Of a stretch of DNA of 64,000 bases, positions 1 through 9,460 are shown piece after piece. Within the stretch, counting starts at the first letter, position 1. Each line of letters starts with the position of its first letter. Where the stretch lies: positions 35,079 to 99,078 of the forward strand of contig NZ_FNOW01000005.1 in the NCBI RefSeq assembly GCF_900107145.1, given 5' to 3'. This DNA is from Allochromatium warmingii. Lineage in GTDB: Bacteria > Pseudomonadota > Gammaproteobacteria > Chromatiales > Chromatiaceae. Below the pieces are notes generated by a model. The model saw only the letters and a program-made list of their open reading frames with translations. It made no database searches and had not been told where the DNA came from. The position numbers were made by a program, and so were the translations under genes.

Positions 1-459
1 CTCAGTCAGGCGCTGATTGCCTTTGGGCGCGGCGAATGGCTCGGCGTCGGGCTGGGCAATGGTATTCAAAAACAATATTTTCTCCCCGAAGCCCACACCG
101 ATTTTCTGCCGTCGGTGATTGGCGAAGAATTAGGCTTTGTCGGAATGCTGGTGTTAATCGCCGCCTTTGTGTTTTTAACTTGGCGGGCGGTGTCAATTGG
201 TCTACGCGCTGAGGCGCTCAAGCGTCCCTTTGATGCCTATGTCGCGCAAGGAATTGGGCTGTGGCTTGGGATGCAATCATTTGTCAATCTTGGCGTGAAT
301 GTCGGTATTTTGCCCACTAAAGGCTTAACCCTGCCGTTTATGAGTTATGGGAGCAATAGTTTGATGGTCGGCTGCATGGCGATTGCCATTTTATTGCGGA
401 TTGATGTGCGCTTGCGGCATCTGGAAGCCGAGCGGGGGCGTCCGTGGTCGCGTGTGTAG
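1..459 (+). CDS. ftsW: FtsW, septal peptidoglycan glycosyltransferase (C-terminal part)
   Basis: The reading frame is open from base 1, so the start lies before the window; 152 C-terminal residues are visible. FtsW is the SEDS-family lipid II polymerase of the divisome, in the inner membrane. The extracytoplasmic stretch GVGLGNGIQKQYFLPEAHTD, the following IGEELGFVG, and the late motif LPFMSYGSNS are typical of the SEDS family, and hydrophobic helices lie between them. The gene overlaps murG by 16 bp, the usual dcw order. RodA is the only close alternative and is disfavoured by the neighbourhood. Confidence 0.95.
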   Translation, partial: LSQALIAFGRGEWLGVGLGNGIQKQYFLPEAHTDFLPSVIGEELGFVGMLVLIAAFVFLTWRAVSIGLRAEALKRPFDAYVAQGIGLWLGMQSFVNLGVNVGILPTKGLTLPFMSYGSNSLMVGCMAIAILLRIDVRLRHLEAERGRPWSRV

Positions 460-1535
460 CCGTGATGGCCGGGGGCACCGGCGGTCATGTGTTTCCGGCG
501 CTCGCCGTTGCTGAGGCATTGCGGGCGCAGGGCGCGGAGGTGTTCTGGATCGGTACCCGCACCGGCCTCGAAGCGCGGCTGGTGCCCGAGCACGGCTTTG
601 AGATCGAATGGCTGACGATTGCCGGGGTGCGCGGCAAGGGCGCGGCCTCGTGGCTCAAGGCACCGTTTCGGCTTGCGGGAGCCTTTGCGCAAGCGCGGGC
701 GATTCTGCGCCGCCGTCAGCCGACCGCTGTGCTCGGCATGGGCGGATTTGTCTCGGGGCCGGGCGGTTTGGCGGCGCGGGCGCTGGGCATTCCGCTGCTG
801 ATTCATGAACAAAACTGCATCCCCGGCTTGACGAATCGCTGGTTAGCGCGGGTGGCAACGCAGGTGTTTGAAGCCTTCCCCGCGAGCTTTCCGCCAGCGC
901 GTCGCGCTATTCTGAGCGGCAATCCGGTGCGGCAGGCAATTCTCGCTCTACCGGCACCGGCGCACCGCTTCGCTGGGCGCACTGGGCCAGCGCGGGTTTT
1001 AGTTGTCGGCGGCTCACTAGGCGCACAGGCGCTCAATACCACGCTCCCGCAGGCGCTGGCGCTGTTGCCGCCGGAGCAGCGCCCGCTGGTGCGCCATCAG
1101 GCCGGCGAACGCACGCTCGAACTGGCGCAGACAGCCTATCGTGAAGCAGGGGTGACGGCTGAGGTGGTGCCCTTTGTGCGCGATATGGCGGAAGCCTACG
1201 CTTGGGCCGATCTGGTGGTGTGCCGTTCGGGGGCGCTGACCGTCGCGGAACTGGCGGCCGCTGGCGTCGGCGCAATTCTCGTGCCCTATCCGTTTGCGGT
1301 GGATGATCATCAGGTCGGCAATGCGCGGTATCTATCCGAGATCGGCGCGGCGTATTTGATCGTACAGCATGAACTCACCGCCGCCGGTTTAGCCGCGCTG
1401 CTGCAACAGCTCGTTACCAATCGCGCTCAATTGCTCGTCATGGCCGAAGCCGCTCGGCGTCGCGCTCAACCCCATGCTACGGCACAGCTTGTGCGTGCCT
1501 GTCTCGCTTACTCCGCCCACGAGTCCCAGCTATGA
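444..1535 (+). CDS. murG: MurG, UDP-GlcNAc:lipid I N-acetylglucosaminyltransferase
   Basis: 363 residues (E. coli 355). It adds GlcNAc to lipid I to make lipid II on the inner face of the membrane. The N-terminal glycine loop [14 protein letters not shown] (about residues 8-21) and the C-terminal UDP-GlcNAc motif [20 protein letters not shown] (from about residue 262) define a GT28 two-domain enzyme. The start is GTG at 444 inside the end of ftsW, which places the glycine loop at the expected distance from the N-terminus. The stop overlaps the murC start by 4 bp, so the two are probably translationally coupled. Confidence 0.97.
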   Translation: MVACVAVMAGGTGGHVFPALAVAEALRAQGAEVFWIGTRTGLEARLVPEHGFEIEWLTIAGVRGKGAASWLKAPFRLAGAFAQARAILRRRQPTAVLGMGGFVSGPGGLAARALGIPLLIHEQNCIPGLTNRWLARVATQVFEAFPASFPPARRAILSGNPVRQAILALPAPAHRFAGRTGPARVLVVGGSLGAQALNTTLPQALALLPPEQRPLVRHQAGERTLELAQTAYREAGVTAEVVPFVRDMAEAYAWADLVVCRSGALTVAELAAAGVGAILVPYPFAVDDHQVGNARYLSEIGAAYLIVQHELTAAGLAALLQQLVTNRAQLLVMAEAARRRAQPHATAQLVRACLAYSAHESQL

Positions 1536-2959
1536 GTCCGCATCTTCAGCACAGCGCCGCCCAGATGGGACGGGTGCGGCGTCTGCATTTTATTGGCATT
1601 GGCGGCTCGGGCATGAGCGGCATCGCCGAACTGATGGCCAATCTGGGCTATGAAGTCGCCGGTTCCGATCAGCGCGACAGCGAAGTTACGCAACGTCTGC
1701 GCTCGCTCGGCGTTGAAATCTTTATCGGTCATCGCGCCGAACAAGTGACCGACGCCGATGCGGTGGTTGTCTCGACCGCGATTGACGAAACCAATCCCGA
1801 GATTCAACAGGCCCGCGAGCAACGGATTCCGATTGTGCGCCGCGCCGAAATGCTCGCCGAGTTGATGCGCTTTTATTATGGCGTCGCGGTTGCGGGCACA
1901 CACGGCAAGACGACGACCACCAGTTTAGTCGCCAGTCTGCTGGCTGAAGGGGGACTCGATCCGACCTTTGTCATCGGCGGGCGGCTGAACAGCGCCGGAG
2001 CCAATGCGCGACTCGGCACGACTAAATATCTGGTCGCCGAAGCCGACGAGAGCGATGCGTCCTTTCTCTATTTGCAGCCGATGGTGTCGATTGTCACCAA
2101 CATCGACGCCGATCACATGCGCACTTACGGCAATGATTTTGACCGGCTGCGCCAGACGTTTATGGAGTTTTTACACCATCTGCCCTTTTATGGGCTGGCG
2201 GTGCTCTGTATCGACGATCCCGAAGTGCGGGCGCTGGTGCCGGAGGTGCCGCGTCCGGTGCGCACCTATGGCACCCGTCCCGAGGCCGATTTACGCGCCA
2301 GCGAGATTCAACAGGACGGAATGCGCACGTCTTTTCTGGTGCATGGCGCAGAGTTTGCACAACCGCTGGCGGTGACGCTCAATTTACCGGGGCGGCATAA
2401 TGTGCTCAATGCGTTGGCGGCAATCAGTGTCGCGCTCGAATTGGGCGTCGATGAGGCGGCGATTGTGCGGGCACTGGCCGGCTTTCAGGGCGTGGGGCGG
2501 CGCTTTGTCGCCCATGAAGTCCGCGATCCGCACGGGCGGCAGATCTTAGTCGTCGATGATTACGGCCATCATCCACGCGAACTGGCCGCGACGCTCGCAG
2601 CAGCGCGTGAGGGCTGGCGCGGCCGTCGGCTGGTGCTGGTATTCCAACCCCATCGTTACAGCCGCACCCAAGAACAGTTCGAGGATTTCGTCGCCGTGCT
2701 CTCGACTCCGGATGCGCTGGTGCTGTGCGAAGTCTATCCGGCCGGTGAGCAGCCGATAGCTGGAGCCGATGGGCGGGCCTTGAGTCGAGCGATTCGCGTG
2801 CGCGGTGAATGCGATCCGATCTTTGCGCAAGATCTCGCCGCCGTGCCCGGACTGCTGGCCAAGCTGCTGCGCGATGGCGATATTGTGCTTGTTTCCGGCG
2901 CAGGCGATATCGGTGGTCTGGCGGCGCGTCTGCCGGAGCTGATCGAGCGGGGCTGGTGA
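1532..2959 (+). CDS. murC: MurC, UDP-N-acetylmuramate--L-alanine ligase
   Basis: 475 residues (E. coli 491). It is the ATP-dependent Mur ligase that adds L-Ala to UDP-MurNAc in the cytoplasm. An N-terminal Rossmann-type segment [16 protein letters not shown] is followed by the P-loop [10 protein letters not shown] at residues 122-131 (Lys126), the central motif [10 protein letters not shown], and the C-terminal domain motif [14 protein letters not shown]. The ATG overlaps the murG stop (ATGA) and the gene's own TGA overlaps the murB ATG, so this is a tightly coupled operon. Confidence 0.97.
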   Translation: MSPHLQHSAAQMGRVRRLHFIGIGGSGMSGIAELMANLGYEVAGSDQRDSEVTQRLRSLGVEIFIGHRAEQVTDADAVVVSTAIDETNPEIQQAREQRIPIVRRAEMLAELMRFYYGVAVAGTHGKTTTTSLVASLLAEGGLDPTFVIGGRLNSAGANARLGTTKYLVAEADESDASFLYLQPMVSIVTNIDADHMRTYGNDFDRLRQTFMEFLHHLPFYGLAVLCIDDPEVRALVPEVPRPVRTYGTRPEADLRASEIQQDGMRTSFLVHGAEFAQPLAVTLNLPGRHNVLNALAAISVALELGVDEAAIVRALAGFQGVGRRFVAHEVRDPHGRQILVVDDYGHHPRELAATLAAAREGWRGRRLVLVFQPHRYSRTQEQFEDFVAVLSTPDALVLCEVYPAGEQPIAGADGRALSRAIRVRGECDPIFAQDLAAVPGLLAKLLRDGDIVLVSGAGDIGGLAARLPELIERGW

Positions 2960-3831
2960 TGCGCGGTCAGTGGCAGTTTGATGAACCCTTAGCACGCTAT
3001 ACCACTTGGCGCGTCGGCGGCCCGGCGCGGCGGCTGTATCGTCCGGCGGATAGTGCCGATCTGTGCGACTGTCTGCGCCAGCTTGACCCGAATGAACCGC
3101 TGCTGTGGCTGGGCTTGGGCAGTAATCTGCTGATTGATGATGCCGGTTTTAACGGCACGGTGATCTTGACACTCGGCACACTGACTCAGTTAGAACAGCG
3201 CGGCGCAACGCGCCTGTATGTCGAAGCGGGAGTTTCAAGCGCCAAGCTCGCCCGCTTTGCCGCCCGTCACAATCTGACCGGCAGTGAATTTCTCGCCGGG
3301 ATTCCGGGCACTGTCGGCGGCGCATTGGCGATGAATGCCGGTGCTTGGGGCGGTGAGACTTGGACGCTGGTGCAGCGGGTGTGGACAGTGGATCGACAGG
3401 GCCAGATCCGCGAGCGTCCGGCGACGGATTATCAACCAGCTTATCGTGAGGTACAGGGGCCGGCGGGCGAATGGTTTGTCGCCGCAGAATTGGAATTGAC
3501 GCCCGGCGATGGGCAGGCCAGTCAAGCGCAGATCCGCGAGCTACTTGCCCGTCGCGCTGCCACCCAGCCCATCGGTCAAGCGAGCGGCGGTTCGGTGTTT
3601 CGCAATCCGCCCGGCGATCATGCCGCCCGCTTGATCGACGCGCTCGGACTCAAGGGCACGCGCAGCGGCGGGGCTGAAGTCTCCGACAAACACGCGAACT
3701 TTATTATCAATCGCGGCGGTGCGACTGCCGCCGACATCATTCATTTGATTGCGCATATTCAGCAACAGGTCGCGCAGGCTACGGGCATTCTGCTTGTGCC
3801 CGAAGTGCGCCGCGTGACCGGAGATTGTTAA
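2959..3831 (+). CDS. murB: MurB, UDP-N-acetylenolpyruvoylglucosamine reductase
   Basis: 290 residues from the ATG that overlaps the murC stop (TGATG). The frame is open further upstream, but that part lies inside murC and lacks MurB similarity. The enzyme reduces enolpyruvyl-UDP-GlcNAc to UDP-MurNAc using NADPH and FAD. FAD-domain motifs TTWRVGGPA and GIPGTVGGALAMNAGAWG are present, with the GGSVFRNP segment carrying the probable proton-donor serine. It is about 50 residues shorter than E. coli MurB (342), which suggests the short type II form; that subclass assignment is an inference. Confidence 0.95.
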   Translation: MRGQWQFDEPLARYTTWRVGGPARRLYRPADSADLCDCLRQLDPNEPLLWLGLGSNLLIDDAGFNGTVILTLGTLTQLEQRGATRLYVEAGVSSAKLARFAARHNLTGSEFLAGIPGTVGGALAMNAGAWGGETWTLVQRVWTVDRQGQIRERPATDYQPAYREVQGPAGEWFVAAELELTPGDGQASQAQIRELLARRAATQPIGQASGGSVFRNPPGDHAARLIDALGLKGTRSGGAEVSDKHANFIINRGGATAADIIHLIAHIQQQVAQATGILLVPEVRRVTGDC

Positions 3832-4769
3832 TGACGACCGAAGTGAACCGCTCACCGGAGCGATTTGGAACTGTGGCCCTTTTGATGGGCGGTCAGGCCG
3901 CCGAGCGCGAAGTCTCGCTCAAAAGCGGACGCGCCGTGCTGGAAGCATTGCAGCGTCTCGGCATCGCTGTCACGGCGCTTGATCCCGATGTCACCATCTT
4001 GGAGCGGCTGCGGGCGGGCGGTTATGATCGCGCCTTCATTATGCTGCATGGGCGCGGCGGCGAAGATGGGCAGATTCAGGGCGCACTCGAAACCATCGGC
4101 GTGCCCTATACCGGTTCGGGCGTGCTCGGTTCGGCGCTCGGCATGGATAAATATCGCTGCAAACTCGCTTGGCAGGGCGCGGGCTTGCCGACGGCTGAGA
4201 GTGTGTTAGTGCGCGAGGCCGCCGATCTCACCGCAGCGGCAGCACTGGGTTTTCCGCTGATGATGAAGCCGGTGCATGAAGGATCGAGCATCGGCATGGC
4301 GCGGGTGACATCGGTCGCGGAATTAGAACAGGCGTGGCACACAGCGCGGCAATTCGATGGGCTGGTGCTGGCTGAACGTTGGATTGACGGGATTGAATTA
4401 ACGGCCGCGATTCTCGGTCGTGAGGCACTGCCATTGATTCGACTGGAAACACCGCACGCTTTTTACGACTATGATGCAAAGTATCGCGCCGAGAGCACGC
4501 GCTATCACTGTCCGTGTGGACTGGCACCTGAGGTTGAAACCCGACTGCAAGCCTTAGCCTTAGCGGCATTCGATGCCGTCGGTGCGCACGGCTGGGGGCG
4601 GGTGGATATCATGCTGGATCGCACCGGTCAGCCGTTTTTGCTCGAAATTAACACCGTACCCGGGATGACCGATCATAGTTTAGTGCCAATGGCGGCCAGG
4701 GCAGCGGGGATCGACTTTGATGAATTAGTGTGGCGAATTTTGGAAACCAGTGTAAATCGTCCGCGCTAA
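3831..4769 (+). CDS. ddl: D-alanine--D-alanine ligase
   Basis: 312 residues (E. coli DdlB 306). It makes the D-Ala-D-Ala dipeptide for MurF. It is an ATP-grasp enzyme: N-terminal LLMGGQAAEREVSLKSG, ATP-binding MKPVHEGSSIGMARV, and the Mg/substrate motif LEINTVPGMTDHSLVPMAA near the C-terminus. The ATG is embedded in the murB stop (TAATG). A TTG six bases upstream would add two residues and is less likely. Its place between murB and ftsQ matches ddlB of the gammaproteobacterial dcw cluster. Confidence 0.96.
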   Translation: MTTEVNRSPERFGTVALLMGGQAAEREVSLKSGRAVLEALQRLGIAVTALDPDVTILERLRAGGYDRAFIMLHGRGGEDGQIQGALETIGVPYTGSGVLGSALGMDKYRCKLAWQGAGLPTAESVLVREAADLTAAAALGFPLMMKPVHEGSSIGMARVTSVAELEQAWHTARQFDGLVLAERWIDGIELTAAILGREALPLIRLETPHAFYDYDAKYRAESTRYHCPCGLAPEVETRLQALALAAFDAVGAHGWGRVDIMLDRTGQPFLLEINTVPGMTDHSLVPMAARAAGIDFDELVWRILETSVNRPR

Positions 4770-4810
4770 TTCATCGCTACACAAGAATCTTTAACACGAG
4801 TCCGCACACA

Positions 4811-5611
4811 GTGAGTACGGCATCTGGCCCCGCAGAACTTCCCGCCCCTGAGCATCCGAGCCGCTTGGGTGCGCGGGTGCGGGCCGTATTTGGCGTGCTG
4901 ATTTTGCTGGCGCTGGCCGGAGCGGGTTGGCAATTATTACGCTGGGAGCCAACGCTGTTACCGATTCGCTTTATTCAGGTCGAGGGCGAAGTGCATCATC
5001 ACTCTTCGCAGCAACTGCAAGAGCGCCTGACGGCTCGGCTACGCGGCGGTATTTTGACGACCGATCTGCGCCAATTGCAGATCGCCGCCGAAGAACTGCC
5101 CTGGGTCGGTCATGCGACCCTGCGGCGCGTGTGGCCGGATACGCTCCGCGTCGCGGTGGAAGAATATCGTCCGGTGGCGCGGTGGAATTTCGACGGGCTG
5201 GTGACGGCTGAGGGCGTGGTGTTTCGACCGCAGGGTCAGACGATCTCGCCGAATCTGCCGCTGCTGGAAGGCGATGATCGCCGCGCCCCCGAGATCATGG
5301 CGCGTTATCTGGCGTGGCGCACCCAGCTCGATACGGTCAGTCAAGATATTGAGCGTCTGACCGTCGATGCGCGGGGCGATTGGCGGCTGAAGCTTTCTTC
5401 GGGCGTGGAACTGCGTTTAGGCACCATGCAGGTCGAAGAGCGGCTGGCGCGTTATGTGGCGAGCGCGTTAGAACTGGCCGCCGCTGGCCGACCGCTGCTG
5501 ATTGATCTGCGTTACAGCAATGGGTTTTCGGTGAAATGGGCACCGAATACGGAGACGGGCGTTCGAGCACATCCGGATCGCGTGGCCGCGCACGCGAGCC
5601 GTCGAGGATAA
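4811..5611 (+). CDS. ftsQ: Cell division protein FtsQ
   Basis: 266 residues from GTG 4811 (E. coli 276). It is a bitopic divisome protein that links FtsB/FtsL to the rest of the complex. A short cytoplasmic N-terminus is followed by one transmembrane helix (about residues 23-43, VFGVLILLALAGAGWQLL), then a periplasmic POTRA domain opening with PIRFIQVEGEVHHHS and a beta-domain. The frame is open back to 4730 inside ddl; GTG 4811 was chosen because it avoids the overlap, but its ribosome-binding site is weak, so the start is uncertain. Confidence 0.9.
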   Translation: MSTASGPAELPAPEHPSRLGARVRAVFGVLILLALAGAGWQLLRWEPTLLPIRFIQVEGEVHHHSSQQLQERLTARLRGGILTTDLRQLQIAAEELPWVGHATLRRVWPDTLRVAVEEYRPVARWNFDGLVTAEGVVFRPQGQTISPNLPLLEGDDRRAPEIMARYLAWRTQLDTVSQDIERLTVDARGDWRLKLSSGVELRLGTMQVEERLARYVASALELAAAGRPLLIDLRYSNGFSVKWAPNTETGVRAHPDRVAAHASRRG

Positions 5612-5617
5612 ATCAGG

Positions 5618-6853
5618 ATGGCGCGACGTAACGACAAAAGTCTGTTGGTGGGGCTGGATATCGGCACCTCGAAGATCGCCTGTTTGGTCGGCGAACTCAA
5701 GGACGACGATCAGATCGAGATTATCGGCATCGGCACGCATCCCTCACGCGGCCTAAAAAAAGGCGTGGTAGTCGATATCGAATCAACGGTGCAATCGATT
5801 CAGCGTGCGGTTGAATCGGCTGAATTGATGGCCGATTGTGAGATTCATTCGGTGCATGTCGGCATTGCTGGCAATCATATTCGCAGTCTCAATTCCGATG
5901 GCATCACCGCGATTAAAGAACACGAAGTTAATCAAGCCGACGTAGATCGCGTGATTGAAGCAGCGCGGGCGGTGGCGATTCCTGCCGATCAAAAGATTCT
6001 GCATATTCTCCCGCAAGAGTTCATTATTGACGATCAAGAAGGCATCCGCGAACCAATTGGCATGTGTGGCGTGCGTTTAGAAGCACGGGTACACATGGTC
6101 ACGGGTGCAGCGAGTGCAGCGCAGAATATTGTGAAATGCGTGCGCCGCTGTGGATTAGAAGTCGATGATTTAGTGCTGGCGCAATTGAGTTCGAGCTATG
6201 CGGTACTCAGTGAAGATGAAAAAGAATTAGGCGTGTGCGTGGTCGATATTGGCGGTGGCACGACCGATTTAGCCGTGTTTACCGATGGCGCGATTCGGCA
6301 TACTGCGGTGATTCCCATTGCCGGCAGTCAGGTTACCAATGACATCGCCGTCGCCCTGCGCACGCCGACGCAACATGCCGAACAGATCAAAATTCAACAC
6401 GCTTATGCGCTTACCCAGTTAGCCGAGCATGGCGAGATGATCGAGGTGCCGAGCATCGGCGACCGCCCACCGCGTCGGCTCTCGCGCCAGACACTGGCCG
6501 AGGTGGTCGAACCACGTTATGAAGAATTGCTCATTTTGCTGCATCGTGAACTGCGCCGGAGCAGTTTTGAAGATGTCATCGCCGGTGGCGTGGTGCTCAC
6601 CGGCGGCGGTGCGAAGATGCAGGGCTTAATCGAGCTGGCCGAAGAGGTGTTTCATATTCCGGTGCGTTTGGGGCTGCCGAATCGTGTGCTGGGTTTGCCC
6701 GAAGTAGTCGATAATCCAATCCATGCTACGGGTGTGGGATTATTGATGTATGCGCGTCAAAATCGCCTATCGCGCCGTGTTGAACCGACAGATGGCACGG
6801 GGCTGCGAGTCTGGCTGGCGCGGATGCGGCGTTGGTTTCAGGGGAATTTTTAG
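5618..6853 (+). CDS. ftsA: Cell division protein FtsA
   Basis: 411 residues (E. coli 420). It is the actin-like ATPase that tethers FtsZ to the membrane. Visible motifs are phosphate-1 VGLDIGTSKIACLVG, phosphate-2 CVVDIGGGTTDLAVF, and the adenosine motif GGVVLTGGGAKMQGL. The C-terminus VWLARMRRWFQGNF is an amphipathic membrane-targeting helix. It starts 6 bp after the ftsQ stop with AGGAT just before the ATG. The gap to ftsZ is unusually long (307 bp) and opens with a heptamer repeat array. Confidence 0.97.
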   Translation: MARRNDKSLLVGLDIGTSKIACLVGELKDDDQIEIIGIGTHPSRGLKKGVVVDIESTVQSIQRAVESAELMADCEIHSVHVGIAGNHIRSLNSDGITAIKEHEVNQADVDRVIEAARAVAIPADQKILHILPQEFIIDDQEGIREPIGMCGVRLEARVHMVTGAASAAQNIVKCVRRCGLEVDDLVLAQLSSSYAVLSEDEKELGVCVVDIGGGTTDLAVFTDGAIRHTAVIPIAGSQVTNDIAVALRTPTQHAEQIKIQHAYALTQLAEHGEMIEVPSIGDRPPRRLSRQTLAEVVEPRYEELLILLHRELRRSSFEDVIAGGVVLTGGGAKMQGLIELAEEVFHIPVRLGLPNRVLGLPEVVDNPIHATGVGLLMYARQNRLSRRVEPTDGTGLRVWLARMRRWFQGNF

Positions 6854-6890
6854 TTTCCAGTCGTCAGCTTCCAGCGATCAGCCGCCAGCA
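6854..6890. repeat. Heptamer-type intergenic repeat array, copy 1 (ftsA-ftsZ)
   Basis: Directly after ftsA, imperfect 7-bp units of the form GCNNNCA follow one another (TTTCCA, GTCGTCA, GCTTCCA, GCGATCA, GCCGCCA). This is only the direct half of the element; no inverted half is seen nearby. The same unit family recurs in five other gaps of the window. The rest of the 307-bp gap (6891-7160) has an A-rich stretch near 6930-6975 and the ftsZ ribosome-binding site (GGAGAG); no gene is visible there. Confidence 0.7.
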
Positions 6891-7160
6891 ATGGGGTACG
6901 ACTCCATCGCATCGCAATCGGTACGGCATCACAAACTAGAACAAACAGAATAAAAACAAGAACAAAATTAAGACCGCATACAGATCAACAATCGGGGCGG
7001 AGTCAAGCCGCCCGCCGCACGGCAGAACAGTTCGTTTAGCTAAGCGGTTGCAGCGTGCCGAGCGCGGTAGCCGGGTCGGGGGTGGTTGTGGGCGTTGCGC
7101 CGATGACCAGAGTTTGTCAAGTTTTATGGTGGCGCACGGGCTGCGCCGGAGAGCAGAACA

Positions 7161-8315
7161 ATGTTTGAATTGATGGATACTCACAGTCAGAACGCCGTCA
7201 TCAAAGTCATCGGCGTTGGCGGCGGCGGCAGTAATGCGGTCAATCACATGGTCGCCTCGACGATTGAGGGCGTGGATTTTATCTGCGCCAATACCGATGC
7301 GCAGGCACTGCGGCATTCTAACGTCAAGACCATTCTGCAATTGGGCGCGGGGATCACCAAAGGTCTGGGCGCTGGTGCCGATCCCGATGTCGGGCGTCAT
7401 GCCGCGCTCGAAGACCGTGATCGCATTCAAGAGGCGCTCGAAGGCGCGGATATGGTGTTTATCACCGCTGGCATGGGCGGCGGAACCGGCACCGGTGCTG
7501 CGCCGATTGTCGCGCAGGTGGCCAAAGAGTTGGGCATTCTGACCGTCGCCGTCGTCACCAAGCCGTTTCCGTTCGAGGGGGCCAGACGCCGCCGCATCGC
7601 CGATGAGGGCATCGCAGAGCTGGCCCAGCATGTCGATTCGCTCATCACCATCCCCAATGAAAAGCTGCTCGCCGTGCTCGGCAAGGATGTCAGCCTGCTC
7701 GATGCGTTCAAAGCCGCCAACGATGTGCTGCTCAACGCCACTCAGGGCATCGCAGAACTGATTACCTGTCGCGGTCTGGTGAATGTGGACTTCGCCGACG
7801 TAAAAACCATCATGTCGAATATGGGCGTGGCGATGATGGGCACCGGCTCGGCACGCGGTGAAAATCGCGCCCGCGCTGCGGCTGAAGCCGCCATCCGCAG
7901 TCCGCTGCTGGAAGACATCGACTTGGCTGGCGCGAAGGGCATTCTCGTCAACATTACGGCTGGCATGACCCTGACCATCGGCGAGTTCGATGAAGTCGGT
8001 AACACCGTGAGCGATTTTGCCGACGCTGATGCCACCGTGGTCGTCGGGACTGTAGTCGATCCCGATTTGGAAGACGAATTGCGCGTCACCGTGGTCGCCA
8101 CCGGTTTGGGCGACCGACGGGCACGCATCAAGCGTCCAGGCGCGGAGACGATGCGTTTAGTCAGCGGCGAGAACAGCGCCGATCCAGATTATCGTGAACT
8201 GGAGCGCCGTCCGTCGGCCTATCGCAAGGGCACAGCAGCCGGTGGCGATAAAACCGACGGCACCGATCTGGATTATCTCGACATCCCGGCCTTTTTGCGC
8301 CGTCAGGCCGACTGA
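7161..8315 (+). CDS. ftsZ: Cell division protein FtsZ
   Basis: 384 residues (E. coli 383). It is the tubulin-like GTPase that forms the Z ring. N-terminal [13 protein letters not shown], the tubulin signature [15 protein letters not shown], and the T7-loop region [12 protein letters not shown] are all intact. The conserved C-terminal tail [15 protein letters not shown], which binds FtsA and ZipA, ends the protein. The ATG is preceded by GGAG at about 9 bp. A long upstream gap would leave room for a separate ftsZ promoter, though none stands out. Confidence 0.98.
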   Translation: MFELMDTHSQNAVIKVIGVGGGGSNAVNHMVASTIEGVDFICANTDAQALRHSNVKTILQLGAGITKGLGAGADPDVGRHAALEDRDRIQEALEGADMVFITAGMGGGTGTGAAPIVAQVAKELGILTVAVVTKPFPFEGARRRRIADEGIAELAQHVDSLITIPNEKLLAVLGKDVSLLDAFKAANDVLLNATQGIAELITCRGLVNVDFADVKTIMSNMGVAMMGTGSARGENRARAAAEAAIRSPLLEDIDLAGAKGILVNITAGMTLTIGEFDEVGNTVSDFADADATVVVGTVVDPDLEDELRVTVVATGLGDRRARIKRPGAETMRLVSGENSADPDYRELERRPSAYRKGTAAGGDKTDGTDLDYLDIPAFLRRQAD

Positions 8316-8316
8316 T

Positions 8317-8370
8317 GCGGGAACTCCCGCATTCAGAAAAGCATGTAAAAACAATGCTTTCGGCTTTCTT
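8317..8370 (+). terminator. Possible terminator or attenuating hairpins after ftsZ
   Basis: Two short hairpins follow the ftsZ stop: ATGCGGG/CCCGCAT around an AACT loop near 8317-8334, and AAAGCAT/ATGCTTT near 8338-8360 followed by a pyrimidine-rich CTTTCTTCC. The U tract is poor, so partial termination is more likely than complete termination. The lpxC promoter lies immediately downstream. Confidence 0.4.
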
Positions 8371-8382
8371 CCGTTATTGTGC

Positions 8383-8411
8383 TTGAAAATATTTCGGGAA
8401 AACCCTAATAT
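8383..8411 (+). promoter_or_regulatory. Predicted sigma70 promoter for lpxC
   Basis: TTGAAA at 8383-8388 and TAATAT at 8406-8411 are separated by exactly 17 bp, close to the sigma70 consensus. The lpxC start codon is about 137 bp downstream. A promoter between ftsZ and lpxC allows lipid A synthesis to be expressed apart from the division genes, as in E. coli. The function is inferred from the match alone. Confidence 0.7.
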
Positions 8412-8548
8412 CCATCTCGCCGCGTCTACCTGCTACCGCAGGTGCGCGGCATGGGGCGGGAACTGAGGCAATGCCTGCGGTCTTCCGGTCGAATAGTCGA
8501 TTGAGCGCCAACCGCTCGTCGCAGATGGTGATGGGAGATTCCGAACCA

Positions 8549-9460
8549 ATGGTCAAGCAACGCACCCTCAAAACTGTCATCCGGGCAACAGGCGTCGGCT
8601 TGCACAGCGGCGAAAAAGTCGAGCTGACTTTGCGTCCGGCCGCTCCCGATACCGGCATCGTGTTCCGTCGCCTCGACCTCGAACACCCAGTCACCCTTGC
8701 AGCGACACCCTTTCAGGTCGGCGACACGCGGCTGTCTACCACCCTCGTACAGGGCGAAGTGCGGGTCTCGACTATCGAGCACCTGCTCTCGGCCTTCGCC
8801 GGTCTGGGGATTGATAATGCGTATGTCGATCTCGGCGCAGCGGAAGTGCCGATCATGGACGGCAGCGCCGCACCCTTCGTGTTTTTGCTGCAATCGGCCG
8901 GCATCGAAGAGCAACCAAAAGCCAAGCGCTTTATCCGCATCAAGCGTCCAGTGGAAGTGCGCGACGGCGACAAATTCGCCCGTTTTACGCCCTATGAAGG
9001 ATTTAAGGTGCGCTTTGCGATTGACTTCGATCATCCGGCTTTTCAATCGCGCTCAAATTGCGCCGAAATTGATTTTTCGACGACCTCATTTGTGCGTGAA
9101 CTCAGCCGCGCCCGCACCTTCGGCTTTTTGCGCGATATTGAAGCCCTGCGCCAGCAGAATCTCGCGCTCGGTGGCAGTCTGGATAATGCCGTTGTGATCG
9201 ATGAATACCGCGTGCTGAATGAAGAAGGCTTGCGCTATGAAGATGAATTCGTGCGCCATAAAATTCTCGACGCAATTGGCGATCTCTATTTACTCGGTCA
9301 CACCCTGATTGGTGCATTTGAGGGCTATAAATCCGGCCATGCCCTGAATAATTTGCTGGTGCGGGCATTGGTTGCTGATCCAGCAGCTTGGGAAGAAGTC
9401 GTATTTGATGATGCGACCGCTGCGCCGATTTGCTATGCCCAGCCGCTGCCGGCGCTTTAA
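8549..9460 (+). CDS. lpxC: LpxC, UDP-3-O-acyl-N-acetylglucosamine deacetylase
   Basis: 303 residues (E. coli 305). It is the Zn-dependent committed step of lipid A synthesis. The protein begins [28 protein letters not shown], matching the family N-terminus, so ATG 8549 is preferred over in-frame starts at 8471 to 8531; GGGAG lies 11 bp upstream. Zinc and catalytic residues are in [34 protein letters not shown] and the later [10 protein letters not shown]. The last 4 bp overlap the convergent symporter gene. Confidence 0.97.
   Translation: MVKQRTLKTVIRATGVGLHSGEKVELTLRPAAPDTGIVFRRLDLEHPVTLAATPFQVGDTRLSTTLVQGEVRVSTIEHLLSAFAGLGIDNAYVDLGAAEVPIMDGSAAPFVFLLQSAGIEEQPKAKRFIRIKRPVEVRDGDKFARFTPYEGFKVRFAIDFDHPAFQSRSNCAEIDFSTTSFVRELSRARTFGFLRDIEALRQQNLALGGSLDNAVVIDEYRVLNEEGLRYEDEFVRHKILDAIGDLYLLGHTLIGAFEGYKSGHALNNLLVRALVADPAAWEEVVFDDATAAPICYAQPLPAL

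Noticed and set aside
4730..4810. Earlier ftsQ start inside ddl
   Set aside because: Would overlap ddl by 40 bp and adds residues not typical of the FtsQ N-terminus; kept only as a possibility.
6936..7631. Minus-strand frame opposite the ftsA-ftsZ gap and ftsZ start
   Set aside because: No ribosome-binding site or recognisable motif; most lies opposite the FtsZ GTPase domain.
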